This document shows positions 8,354-15,638 of a stretch of DNA of 56,180 bases, piece after piece. The first letter of the stretch is position 1; each line of letters starts with the position of its first letter. A program made the position numbers and the translations under genes. The notes beneath the pieces are model-generated. The model was not told the origin of the DNA. It made no database searches and saw only the letters and a program-made list of their open reading frames with translations. The stretch comes from Lacrimispora sp. 210928-DFI.3.58 (GTDB lineage Bacteria; Bacillota; Clostridia; Lachnospirales; Lachnospiraceae), in the NCBI RefSeq assembly GCF_020554865.1, contig NZ_JAJCIC010000030.1, positions 1 to 56,180 of the forward strand. The letters are read 5' to 3'.

Positions 8354-8860
8354 GGCTATGGCCTTGATTATAAGAAGGAATAGAAAGAGTTCGATATGCC
8401 AAAGGGAACGCTTGCTATCGTAACTGTTCCGAAAATGAATTAGATAGCGGTAAGGGGCAGCGGGAATCCCAATGATGAAGATGGCGAATACAAGCAGGCT
8501 ATAGGTTTTCTGTAGGGGATTGCATTTACGATGAAGATGAATAAAAAAGGTGATCATCAGATAGACGGATACTTCGATTATGTGGTGCCGCCTTTGGAAG
8601 GATCCTGGTGGCAGGGCGAGCGGCATCCGGTGGATGCCATGGTGCGAACAGACTGAGCCGGCAGGCGAGGCGGCGTGGCTGGTGTTGCTTATGCACATAA
8701 GGATACTTTTCAATGGATATCCGCCATCCGTTTGCCGGAATTTGTTACGAAAGAAGATCGTGTCATATGATGATGAGCCTGCCGCGGTAGAGGTGATACA
8801 CGTAAGGCTGCCACGGAGAAGCGGAAGACCGTGGCAAGGCATCCGATAAGGAGGGCTTGA
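8354..8860 (+). pseudogene. Decayed GyrI-like small-molecule-binding protein
   Basis: Translation from 8354 gives a recognisable GyrI-like (AraC effector-binding-fold) protein: DYKKE, then KEFDMPKGTLAIVTVPKMN, GNPNDEDGEYKQAIGFL, GDHQIDGYFDYVVPPLEG and, in shifted frames, FQWISAIRLPEFVTKED, SYDDEPAAVEVIH and KRKTVARHPIR. Three in-frame TAG codons interrupt it at 8381, 8441 and 8513. A TGA follows at 8654 after the frame is lost, and some middle sequence appears deleted. No start codon remains. The remnant ends at TGA 8858-8860, just before the acetyltransferase ATG. It sits between VOC and YoaP-type genes, so it was probably part of the WYL-controlled cassette. Confidence 0.8.
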
Positions 8861-8864
8861 ATGT

Positions 8865-9611
8865 ATGGAATATATCAGAGTTACGAAAGAAAATCTTGAA
8901 AAGGAGCACATCTGCTGTGCCATTTCAAACAAAAGGGATGTGCAGGTAGCATCGAAAAAAGCTTGGCTTGCAGACAGGCTTGATGAAGGACTTGTGTTTC
9001 TTAAGAGCGTGGAACGTGGTAAGTGCTTTATTGAATATCTCCCTGCGGAGAATGCATGGAATCCCATCAATGCCCCGGGGTATATATATATCGATTGTCT
9101 GTGGGTATCAGGTTCTTTCAAGGGACATGGATATTCAAGTGATCTGCTTTCCGAATGTATTAAGGACAGCAAGGAGAAGGAAAAGAAGGGGTTGTGTATT
9201 CTGGCAGCAGCGAAGAAAAAACCGTTCTTGGCAGATCCGAAGTTCTTAAAGTACAAAGGCTTTGAGGTCTGTGATGAGGCTGATAACGGAATTCAATTAT
9301 GGTATCTGCCATTTGAAAAGGGAGCAGAGACTCCTTCGTTTAAAGAATGTGCAAAGCATCCTCATATAGATGAAGGTGGCTATGTTCTTTTCTATACAAA
9401 CCAGTGCCCGTTTAATGCGAAGAATGTGCCGGTTTTGGAAGAGACGGCTGAGAAGAATGGTATATCTTTCAAGGCTGTAAAGATTGAGAGCAGAGAGGAT
9501 GCTCAGAATGCACCGACTCCGATCACAACATATGCTCTGTTTCATGACGGTGAGTATGTCACGAATGAGCAGATGAATGATAAGAAGTTCTTGAAGCTTA
9601 TCAATGGGTAG
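8865..9611 (+). CDS. YoaP-type GNAT N-acetyltransferase
   Basis: A 248-residue two-domain protein. The N-terminal half (about 1-150) is GNAT-like, with the acetyl-CoA strand YIYIDCLWVSGSFKGHGYSS and KFLKYKGFEV near its end. The C-terminal part (about 165-248) matches the YoaP extension: YVLFYTNQCPFNAKNVPVLE, then APTPITTYALFHDGEYVTNE. This thioredoxin-like segment contains a single Cys and no CXXC. The acetylated substrate is unknown. The RBS AAGGAGGG lies in the tail of the preceding pseudogene, and TfoX-N follows after 11 bp. Confidence 0.85.
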   Translation: MEYIRVTKENLEKEHICCAISNKRDVQVASKKAWLADRLDEGLVFLKSVERGKCFIEYLPAENAWNPINAPGYIYIDCLWVSGSFKGHGYSSDLLSECIKDSKEKEKKGLCILAAAKKKPFLADPKFLKYKGFEVCDEADNGIQLWYLPFEKGAETPSFKECAKHPHIDEGGYVLFYTNQCPFNAKNVPVLEETAEKNGISFKAVKIESREDAQNAPTPITTYALFHDGEYVTNEQMNDKKFLKLING

Positions 9612-9622
9612 GAGGAAATGAT

Positions 9623-9934
9623 ATGGCGTCAACAAAAGAGTATCTGGATTTTGTCATAGAACAATTATCATGGCTGGATGAAATCAGCAGCCGGGCAATG
9701 ATGGGAGAATACATCCTTTATTATCGAGGAAGGGTGTTTGGAGGAATATACGATGACGGACTTCTGGTGAAGCCGGTTCCGGCGGCTGTAAAGCGGATGC
9801 TGGATGCTGAAATGGAACTGCCTTATGAAGGAGCCAAAGAGTTGATTTTGGTTGATGATGTAGATAATCGGGAGTTTCTGGGTGAGCTGATTGAAAGTAT
9901 GTGGGAAGAACTGCCGGAGAAAAAGAAAAAATAA
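9623..9934 (+). CDS. TfoX/Sxy N-terminal domain protein
   Basis: A 103-residue protein consisting only of the TfoX N-terminal domain. Marks are the ISSRAMMGEYILYYRGRVFGGIYDD core and a conserved LPYEGAKELILVDDVDN segment. In gamma-proteobacteria TfoX activates competence genes together with CRP. Stand-alone N-domains such as this one are common in Firmicutes and have no assigned role. It is the last intact gene of the WYL cassette, 11 bp after the acetyltransferase with AGGAGG in the gap. Confidence 0.85.
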   Translation: MASTKEYLDFVIEQLSWLDEISSRAMMGEYILYYRGRVFGGIYDDGLLVKPVPAAVKRMLDAEMELPYEGAKELILVDDVDNREFLGELIESMWEELPEKKKK

Positions 9935-10026
9935 AAAGGAACCGTTGTGGCTGATGGAGAAGTTTTTCTCTGCCAGCCATTATTCTTTGCTCAAAAATTG
10001 GAAAAAGCCGTTAACTCATACCTAAA

Positions 10027-10048
10027 CCTTCAGAAAAGCTGAAGGAGG
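10027..10048 (+). promoter_or_regulatory. Hairpin overlapping a ribosome binding site
   Basis: CCTTCAG (10027-10033) pairs perfectly with CTGAAGG (10039-10045) across a 5-base loop. The right arm supplies most of the AAGGAGG (10042-10048) that serves the ATG at 10057, so folding would hide the Shine-Dalgarno sequence. Confidence 0.4.
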
Positions 10049-10056
10049 TCTGAGTG

Positions 10057-10164
10057 ATGTATATCCTGGAATATAAGGACGGAGTGAAACCAGAAAAGCT
10101 AAGTCCGAAGGCAAAAGCCAATATGGAGCGCCGTTTGCGAACTTTTTGCGAGCGGCGCTTTTAG
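10057..10164 (+). CDS. Candidate 35-residue small protein
   Basis: A short ORF starts at ATG 10057, 8 bp after a consensus AAGGAGG, and encodes MYILEYKDGVKPEKLSPKAK plus a basic Arg-rich tail rich in RR pairs. I do not recognise the family. Its last codons coincide with a GC-rich hairpin and T run (10128-10162), so the terminator is inside the reading frame and the TAG follows immediately. It could be a genuine small protein, a leader peptide, or the N-terminal remnant of a longer gene whose tail is the ORF at 10194-10310. Confidence 0.35.
   Translation: MYILEYKDGVKPEKLSPKAKANMERRLRTFCERRF
10128..10162 (+). terminator. Terminator within the end of the 35-codon ORF
   Basis: GCGCCG (10128-10133) pairs with CGGCGC (10153-10158), extended by an inner GC pair, followed by TTTT. 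The hairpin is GC-rich with a T tail and matches a rho-independent terminator. Confidence 0.5.
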
Positions 10165-10193
10165 CGCTGACAGACAGAGCAAAACCCGACATA

Positions 10194-10310
10194 ATGAAGT
10201 TCAGGGGATACTGTGTGACGATGAGCAACCGAAAATGGAAACCTGATACCTATGTGAAATTTAGTTTGGATATGGAAGATTATTATAGGATTAAGGATCA
10301 GGAAAAATAA
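10194..10310 (+). pseudogene. Candidate C-terminal remnant ORF (38 codons)
   Basis: ATG 10194 opens a 38-codon frame beginning MKFRGYCVTMSNRKW and ending DMEDYYRIKDQEK. No good RBS precedes it, and its frame differs from the 35-codon ORF just upstream. The two may be halves of one frameshifted gene. I cannot name the family. The remaining 238 bp to the AlbA-type gene hold only its promoter. Confidence 0.25.
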
Positions 10311-10475
10311 CTAATTTTAATGTATTGAACTTATAGCGACAACTGCTGATACGTGTAGATTAATAGCTGTTTTTTGTGATATATATAAAAGGCTGCATTT
10401 TTACAAAGAAACTGTGTTGACCATGGACATTGAAATGTAAAAGTGCATAAATAAGAAAGAATGAGAAAAAATAAA

Positions 10476-10525
10476 TTTATCACCCACTTTATCACCCACC
10501 TATGCTATAATAAGTGGGTGATAAA
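10476..10525 (+). promoter_or_regulatory. Promoter with three 12-bp operator-like repeats
   Basis: TTTATCACCCAC occurs twice in tandem (10476-10487, 10488-10499) over the -35 region. Its exact reverse complement GTGGGTGATAAA lies at 10514-10525. Between them an extended -10 box (TGCTATAAT, with TATAAT at 10506-10511) marks the promoter. Repeats flanking the -10 box are typical of a repressor operator. The same 12-mer recurs in the coding region of the downstream gene. Confidence 0.6.
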
Positions 10526-10548
10526 CTCATAAAGGAAGGTAAATCAAT

Positions 10549-11955
10549 ATGAGGAAAGCAGACGAAATAATAGAAGAACTTCGGAAGTATGATTCCGAAA
10601 GAGAGTGGTTTGAATTTAAGGAAAATTGGTTTAAAGCAGATGAGTTGGGTGAATATATATCAGCATTATCTAATAGTGCAGCTATTGTAGGGAAAAAGTT
10701 CGCATATTTTGTCTGGGGAATCAATGACCAGACCCATGAAATTGTTGGAACTAGTTTCAATTGCAATCAAGATGTAAAGCATGAGCCATTAAAACACTAT
10801 CTTGCAAGGCAGTTTAGCCCAGATATCAATTTTACATTTGAAGAACTGCTTATAGAAGGGAAAAGGATTGTTCTTTTAACTATTCCGGCAGCGAAATCTT
10901 TACCTACATCCTATGCAAGAGAAAGGTATATTCGTATAGGATCAAGCAAAGAAAATTTAAGAAAATATCCTGAAAAAGAAGCCTTTCTATTTGAAGTACT
11001 CAGGCATGGATTTCCAACAATAGAGAATACTCCGTCAGACTATCAGGAACTTACATTTGAAAAGCTGCTTATTTATTATGGAGCAAAAGGATTAAAGCTG
11101 AATCAGGATACCTTTAAAAAGAACCTGTCTTTCTATACAGAAGACGGGAAATATAATATTTTGGCACAGTTATTATCTGATAATTCACATATACCAATTC
11201 GGGTAGCAATTTTCTCTGGCACGACAAAAGCAGATAATATGTATTCCGTGCGTGAATTTGGCAATCAGTGTCTATTGTATTCATTGGATGAGGTATTGCG
11301 TTATGGTGACGTGCTGAATATCATTCAGGCAGATGAAAGGGAACGTGTTGTTGAGAGAAAAGAAGTTCCGTTATTTGAAAATGATGCTTTTCGTGAGGCG
11401 GTGATTAATGCCTTCGTTCATAATAAATGGGTAAGTGGAAATGAGCCGATGATTACGGTATTTTCTGATAGAATTGAGATATTGTCCCGGGGTTCCCTTG
11501 CACCGGAACAGACGATGGAAGGTTTTTTCGCAGGAGAATCTGTACCGGTGAATAAGAAATTGTCAGAAATATTGTTGCAGCTTCATATTAGTGAAAAAAC
11601 TGGACGAGGTGTACCTAAAATTACGCAGAGATATGGAAAAGAAGCCTACGAATTCAGAGAAAATTCTATTGTAGTTACAATTCCATTTAATTGGATTAAT
11701 GTTATGGGCGATAAGGTGGGGGATAAAAGGAGTGATAAAGTGGGTGATAAAAATACTGGGTTATTCTTGAACCATACGCAGGCCCGTATTTTGGCAGAGA
11801 TACGGAATAATCCGAATATTACGAAGCCACGTCTTGCTGAGATACTTCAACTCGGTAAAACTACGATAGATAAAGGAATAGCAGTTTTAAAGAAATGTGG
11901 ATATATAGAAAGAGTAGGTTCTAATAAATCCGGTTATTGGAAGGTGTTAAAATAA
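10549..11955 (+). CDS. AlbA_2-type ATP-binding transcriptional regulator (COG2865)
   Basis: A 468-residue protein. The N-terminal AlbA_2-like domain (about 8-130) shows SEREWFEFKENWFKADELGE and the IRIGSSKENLRKYPEKEA segment. A GHKL-type ATPase-like module (about 265-375) carries REAVINAFVHNKW and ISEKTGRGVPKIT. A short tetrapeptide array of GDK type follows (11704-11751), then a C-terminal winged helix (LAEILQLGKTTIDKGIAVL). Such proteins are predicted transcriptional regulators, often in accessory DNA. The gene is more A+T-rich than its surroundings. The ATG follows AAAGGAAGG, and operator-like repeats flank its -10 box, consistent with self-control. Confidence 0.85.
   Translation: MRKADEIIEELRKYDSEREWFEFKENWFKADELGEYISALSNSAAIVGKKFAYFVWGINDQTHEIVGTSFNCNQDVKHEPLKHYLARQFSPDINFTFEELLIEGKRIVLLTIPAAKSLPTSYARERYIRIGSSKENLRKYPEKEAFLFEVLRHGFPTIENTPSDYQELTFEKLLIYYGAKGLKLNQDTFKKNLSFYTEDGKYNILAQLLSDNSHIPIRVAIFSGTTKADNMYSVREFGNQCLLYSLDEVLRYGDVLNIIQADERERVVERKEVPLFENDAFREAVINAFVHNKWVSGNEPMITVFSDRIEILSRGSLAPEQTMEGFFAGESVPVNKKLSEILLQLHISEKTGRGVPKITQRYGKEAYEFRENSIVVTIPFNWINVMGDKVGDKRSDKVGDKNTGLFLNHTQARILAEIRNNPNITKPRLAEILQLGKTTIDKGIAVLKKCGYIERVGSNKSGYWKVLK
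11704..11751 (+). repeat. Four 12-bp coding repeats matching the promoter repeat
   Basis: Four tandem 12-bp units encode MGDK, VGDK, RSDK and VGDK. The last (11740-11751) is GTGGGTGATAAA, identical to the promoter repeat. The second (11716-11727) differs at one base. The first and third differ at three. Confidence 0.75.
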
Positions 11956-12106
11956 AGTAAGCGTATTTTAGTGAATTTGACCAATGCCTCAGCGGAGAAA
12001 AATAATAAATAGCTTAAGGCGGCATATAGAAATTTGCGATAGGCTATAACAGAGAGAAGTACATGTCAGGTGACGGTAGCGATCTACCGAAGAACAAAAC
12101 CCTGTA

Positions 12107-12493
12107 GAGTTGGAATATTGTGTAGAGGAATACCATACCGCAGATGTTGAAGTAACAGAACTATCTACGGCTGCTTATGTGAAGAAGGAAAGCCAGATGT
12201 TGATTGCTGATAAGATGCAGTAAATTGTTGATGCGGAGGCTCCAATCACGTATGATCGGTTGATGAAGAAAACGTTGCGGGCATTTAATATCGCAAGATC
12301 CAGCACACAGACGTTGGATGTAACGGATAAGGCGCTGAATAAAGATAGCCTGCTTAAAGCTACGATTCGGACAATGGGGTATGCAAGAAGCAGCACTGCA
12401 TTACTTGCCGCGGCAGAGCGAGGTCTGAAGTATGGCAGGAAGACCGGAGAGATTGTTCAGGACGCGGAGAAGCGGTTTATGTTAAGCAGTTGA
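12107..12493 (+). pseudogene. Remnant of a DUF3320-domain protein (DUF4011-family helicase/nuclease)
   Basis: The frame from 12107 reads EYHTADVEVTELSTAAYVKK, then a TAA (12221-12223), then IVDAEAPITYDRLMKK, LRAFNIARSS, ATIRTMGYARSS, ERGLKYGRKTGEI and QDAEKRF. This is the DUF3320 domain found at the C-terminus of very large DUF4011/superfamily-1 helicase-like proteins. The two copies of the ARSS region lie much closer together than I recall for intact members, pointing to an internal deletion as well as the stop. No helicase part is present upstream. An open frame from ATG 12260 exists but is unlikely to be a functional gene. The 150 bp before 12107 show no clear homology. Confidence 0.65.
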
Positions 12494-12605
12494 CAAAACT
12501 TGAATAAAAAACGTATGTACAAACAAAACAGCGATTAAATTCGGTTGCTCAACGAAAAGACAGTCGAAAGTATCGCATTGCTTCAGAAGAACAAAAATAA
12601 TTAGG

Positions 12606-13211
12606 ATGGTGATGAGAATGCCAAAAACGATGCTTCCTTCTTTTCTTCTCTACTGCTATATTGGTGCGATCACTCCGGGGCCGGCGAATCTTTGTTCCCT
12701 GTCTACGGCGCTTCGGTTTGGAAAAGGGATCGCATTGCGGCAGTGGAGGGGATTGTTTACCGGATTTTTTCTTGCGTCTATGGTGTCAGTGGGGATCACA
12801 TATTTTCTGGGAACAATGTTGAATCAGTATGTGGGGATATTTGCGTGGGTGGGAGCAGGCTATATTCTGTGGATGGCATGGCATATGCTCCGGCCTTCGG
12901 GGAGCCTATCGGAGAAAAATGTGGACATGCCGTGCTTTCGGACCGGGCTTTTGGTGCAGCTGACCAATGTAAAGATCATGGTATTCTGCCTTACTGCATT
13001 GGCATCCTACGTATTGCCCTACAGCGGCTCCTTCTGGGTGCTGCTGGGAGTAGGCCTGTTTCTTCCCTTTACCGGGCCAATAGCCAATCTGGTATGGTTA
13101 TTTGCGGGGGCCTCCCTGCAGCGGTTATTTGTCAATCACCGCAGGGCGGTGGATATTGTGATGGCGGCTTCTTTGATGCTGTGTGCAGTCAGTTTGGTAT
13201 GGCCTCATTGA
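12606..13211 (+). CDS. LysE/RhtB-family amino-acid exporter
   Basis: A membrane protein of about 200 residues with five to six hydrophobic segments. It has the family N-terminus LYCYIGAITPGPANLCSLSTA, in which the PGP-N signature is diagnostic. Members export amino acids such as lysine, threonine or homoserine, and the substrate is not predictable here. Three clustered ATGs (12606, 12612, 12618) follow AGGA at 12602; spacing favours 12612. No adjacent LysR-type regulator is present. It appears monocistronic. Confidence 0.88.
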   Translation: MVMRMPKTMLPSFLLYCYIGAITPGPANLCSLSTALRFGKGIALRQWRGLFTGFFLASMVSVGITYFLGTMLNQYVGIFAWVGAGYILWMAWHMLRPSGSLSEKNVDMPCFRTGLLVQLTNVKIMVFCLTALASYVLPYSGSFWVLLGVGLFLPFTGPIANLVWLFAGASLQRLFVNHRRAVDIVMAASLMLCAVSLVWPH

Positions 13212-13370
13212 GGAGGGGAAGATCAGCGTACTGTCAGAAAGACATATGAAATTTCTGTTTAGAAGTGGGAGGAAATATGCTATATTATTGTAGGGGAACG
13301 GTAGAGGTCTGTTTACAGCAGAATGGAGTTGGATTTCAAGAACAAAAGAAAAATAAGCGGGGAAATGATT

Positions 13371-14561
13371 ATGAGAGGGGTAAAACGCCGGACATTTGAG
13401 ATCATCCAGATAGGGAAGGATCAGGATATTCCGAGCATTGCATTTGACTTTTTTATAGCGGTGGTGATAGTCGCCAATCTGTTTGTGACGTTGTTCGAGA
13501 CCTTTTCTGCGGCTGAACCATTTATGAAGCTGCTGCAGACCGTGGATTTTATAACAATGGTCATCTTTGGCATTGAATATAGTCTGAGAGTGTGGACGGC
13601 TGAATACCTGTATCCGGAGAAAAGTCCGGCAAAAGCAAAGCTTGCCTATATGCGCTCCTTCTATGGAGTGATCGAGATGCTGACGTTCCTGCCGTATTTC
13701 CTTCCGGTATTTTTTCCGATGGGATTGGTGGCCTTTCGGATGTTCCGTGTGGCAAGGATCTTCCGGCTGTTCCGTATCAATACATACTACGATGCATTCA
13801 ATGTTATTACTGATATATTGAATGAGAAAAAGGATCAGATTTTTTCGTCTGTCTGTATCATCATGATACTGATGATCGCCTCTTCCCTGTGCATGTACAG
13901 CCTGGAGCATGACGTGCAGCCGGACAAATTTCAGAATGCATTTTCTGGGATCTGGTGGTCCATGTCAACGCTGCTCACAGTGGGCTACGGAGATATTTAT
14001 CCCATTACTTCAGCGGGACGGATGATTGGAATTTTTATTGCATTTCTGGGCGTAGGAACAGTGGCGATCCCTACAGGTATTATTTCAGCGGGCTTTGTGG
14101 AGCAGTATACAAAGTTAAAGACGATCTCCACCTATTCTGACGAGTCAGACATCCGCTTTATTACATTAAAAATCGATGAAGGCCATATCTGGCAGAACCT
14201 TCCGGTGGAAAAGATCTTTCTGCCGCCGGGCCTTATTTTGGCAGCTATCTGCCGCGGAAACAGGACGATTGTGCCGCGGGGCGACACGGTCCTTGAGGCC
14301 GGGGATAAGCTGGTGATCGGAGCAGAGGGCTACAAGGATGAGATCGGCATAAAGCTGAAGGAAATTGTCCTGAGGGAGCGCCATCCGTGGGTGGGTAAGC
14401 CTATCCGTGACCTGGATATTTCCAGGCAGACCCTGATCGTCATGGTGCGCAGAGGAAACAAAATCATCATTCCAAATGGTTCGCTGGTATTACAGGCAGA
14501 GGACATGGTGATCATGTATACAAAGCGGGATGTGCGTGACAGTGTGGAGATCAGCCTCTGA
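13371..14561 (+). CDS. Six-TM potassium channel with two TrkA_C-like domains
   Basis: A membrane protein of about 396 residues (412 from ATG 13323). The first 250 residues resemble a voltage-gated-type channel: hydrophobic S1-S3, an arginine-rich S4 (FRMFRVARIFRLFRIN), S5, the selectivity filter TVGYGDIYP and S6. The cytoplasmic tail holds two successive TrkA_C/RCK_C-like modules (IWQNLPVEKIFLPPG... LVIGAEG, and WVGKPIRDLDIS... VIMYTKRD) without a TrkA_N nucleotide-binding domain. RCK_C domains of Firmicutes often bind c-di-AMP. The start at 13371 has GCGGGGA 7 bp upstream. The transglutaminase-like gene follows after 20 bp. Confidence 0.85.
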   Translation: MRGVKRRTFEIIQIGKDQDIPSIAFDFFIAVVIVANLFVTLFETFSAAEPFMKLLQTVDFITMVIFGIEYSLRVWTAEYLYPEKSPAKAKLAYMRSFYGVIEMLTFLPYFLPVFFPMGLVAFRMFRVARIFRLFRINTYYDAFNVITDILNEKKDQIFSSVCIIMILMIASSLCMYSLEHDVQPDKFQNAFSGIWWSMSTLLTVGYGDIYPITSAGRMIGIFIAFLGVGTVAIPTGIISAGFVEQYTKLKTISTYSDESDIRFITLKIDEGHIWQNLPVEKIFLPPGLILAAICRGNRTIVPRGDTVLEAGDKLVIGAEGYKDEIGIKLKEIVLRERHPWVGKPIRDLDISRQTLIVMVRRGNKIIIPNGSLVLQAEDMVIMYTKRDVRDSVEISL

Positions 14562-14581
14562 TAGGATCCGGGGAGGAAGAA

Positions 14582-15595
14582 ATGGAAGCATATTATTACA
14601 GCCATATGAATAAAAGGGAGCAGAGCGTGTATCATGCAATGAGGAGCGGACTTACTGCTCTTGCCCCCTCTTTTCCGGTTCCGAAAATGGAGGGAAAGGA
14701 GTTGGGCGATATCTTTTTTAAGCTCCGCCTAGATTGTCCGGAGATATTCTACGCAGTGAGCTTTCACTACCGTTTTTACCAAGGGGCAGACAATGTGGAA
14801 ATGCTCCCGGAATACCTGTTTGACAAGGCAAAGGTGAAGGAGCATAAGAGTGCAATGGAGGCCCGTGTGGCGAAGCTTGCCAGAGCCGGGGCCGGCCTTA
14901 CGGAGTGGGAGAAGGAGAGGTATATCCATGATTTTATCTGTTCCAATGTACGCTATGACAAGCTGAAAAAGCCCTATTCCCATGAGATCATCGGGCCCTT
15001 AGGGCAGGGCGTGGGAGTGTGTGAGGGCATTGCGAAGTCAGTAAAGATCCTGTGTGATGCCCTGGGCATCTGGTGCATGATCGCCATTTCTGACAAGAAT
15101 ACAGAGAAGGGCATCAAGTACCGCCATGCGTGGAATATTGTGAGGATTGGAGGGACGTATTATCATCTGGATGCGACCTTTGACAACAGCTTAGGGCGCG
15201 ATGGCATTATCCGGTACGACTATTTTAATCTGGATGATGGCCGGTTCTTTAAGGACCATGAGCCCCTTTTATATGAGGCGCCGCCGTGCGGGGATGGGAA
15301 TCACTTTTATTATAAGGAGAAGAAGCTTTCCTTTACAAAGGCGGAGGAGGTGTTCAAACGGGCACAACAGGCTGCACGGAAGGGAAGGCCGTTTTTGTTT
15401 CACTGGCGGGGCGGATATCTCACCAGGGAGGTGCTGGCTGAGCTTGCGGAGGGGATCAGGAAGGCGGCAGAGGAACGGGGAATGTATGTGAAGCTGAGCC
15501 TCAATTGGCCGCAGGCCGTGATACTGGCCGTGTTTGTGAAAGAGGCGGCAGAGAAGGAGATCCGCATGGAAAATGCCAATGAGGGAGAGGAATAA
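14582..15595 (+). CDS. Transglutaminase-like (Cys-His-Asp) protein
   Basis: A 337-residue protein without signal peptide or TM segment. The transglutaminase-core triad is visible: Cys in QGVGVCEGIAKSVKILCDAL (about residue 148), His in RHAWNIV (about 181) and Asp in YHLDATFDN (about 199). Upstream, ERYIHDFICSNVRYD is typical of bacterial transglutaminase-like proteins. Such proteins act as proteases, amidases or transamidases; the substrate is unknown. The C-terminal 100 residues are less conserved. GGGGAGGAAG precedes the start. The patatin gene begins 43 bp after the stop and its longest frame would overlap this gene. Confidence 0.85.
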   Translation: MEAYYYSHMNKREQSVYHAMRSGLTALAPSFPVPKMEGKELGDIFFKLRLDCPEIFYAVSFHYRFYQGADNVEMLPEYLFDKAKVKEHKSAMEARVAKLARAGAGLTEWEKERYIHDFICSNVRYDKLKKPYSHEIIGPLGQGVGVCEGIAKSVKILCDALGIWCMIAISDKNTEKGIKYRHAWNIVRIGGTYYHLDATFDNSLGRDGIIRYDYFNLDDGRFFKDHEPLLYEAPPCGDGNHFYYKEKKLSFTKAEEVFKRAQQAARKGRPFLFHWRGGYLTREVLAELAEGIRKAAEERGMYVKLSLNWPQAVILAVFVKEAAEKEIRMENANEGEE

Positions 15596-15638
15596 AGAGG
15601 AGTATATCTCCTATATGGAGAGGCAGAAAGGAAGGACT

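Noticed and set aside
8381..8515. Amber (TAG) recoding in the GyrI-like gene
   Set aside because: Later frameshifts, a TGA and the missing start codon indicate ordinary decay. No suppressor tRNA is in the window.
8126..9256. 376-codon minus-strand ORF over the VOC, pseudogene and acetyltransferase region
   Set aside because: The plus strand carries clear families with RBSs. The minus ORF is Ser/Phe/His-rich shadow sequence.
10476..10525. CRISPR-like repeat array
   Set aside because: There are only three 12-bp copies without spacers, arranged around a promoter. Operator-like repeats explain it better.
13125..13910. 261-codon minus-strand ORF over the LysE and channel genes
   Set aside because: It is antisense to two well-supported genes, rich in His/Gln/Arg, and has no RBS or domain.
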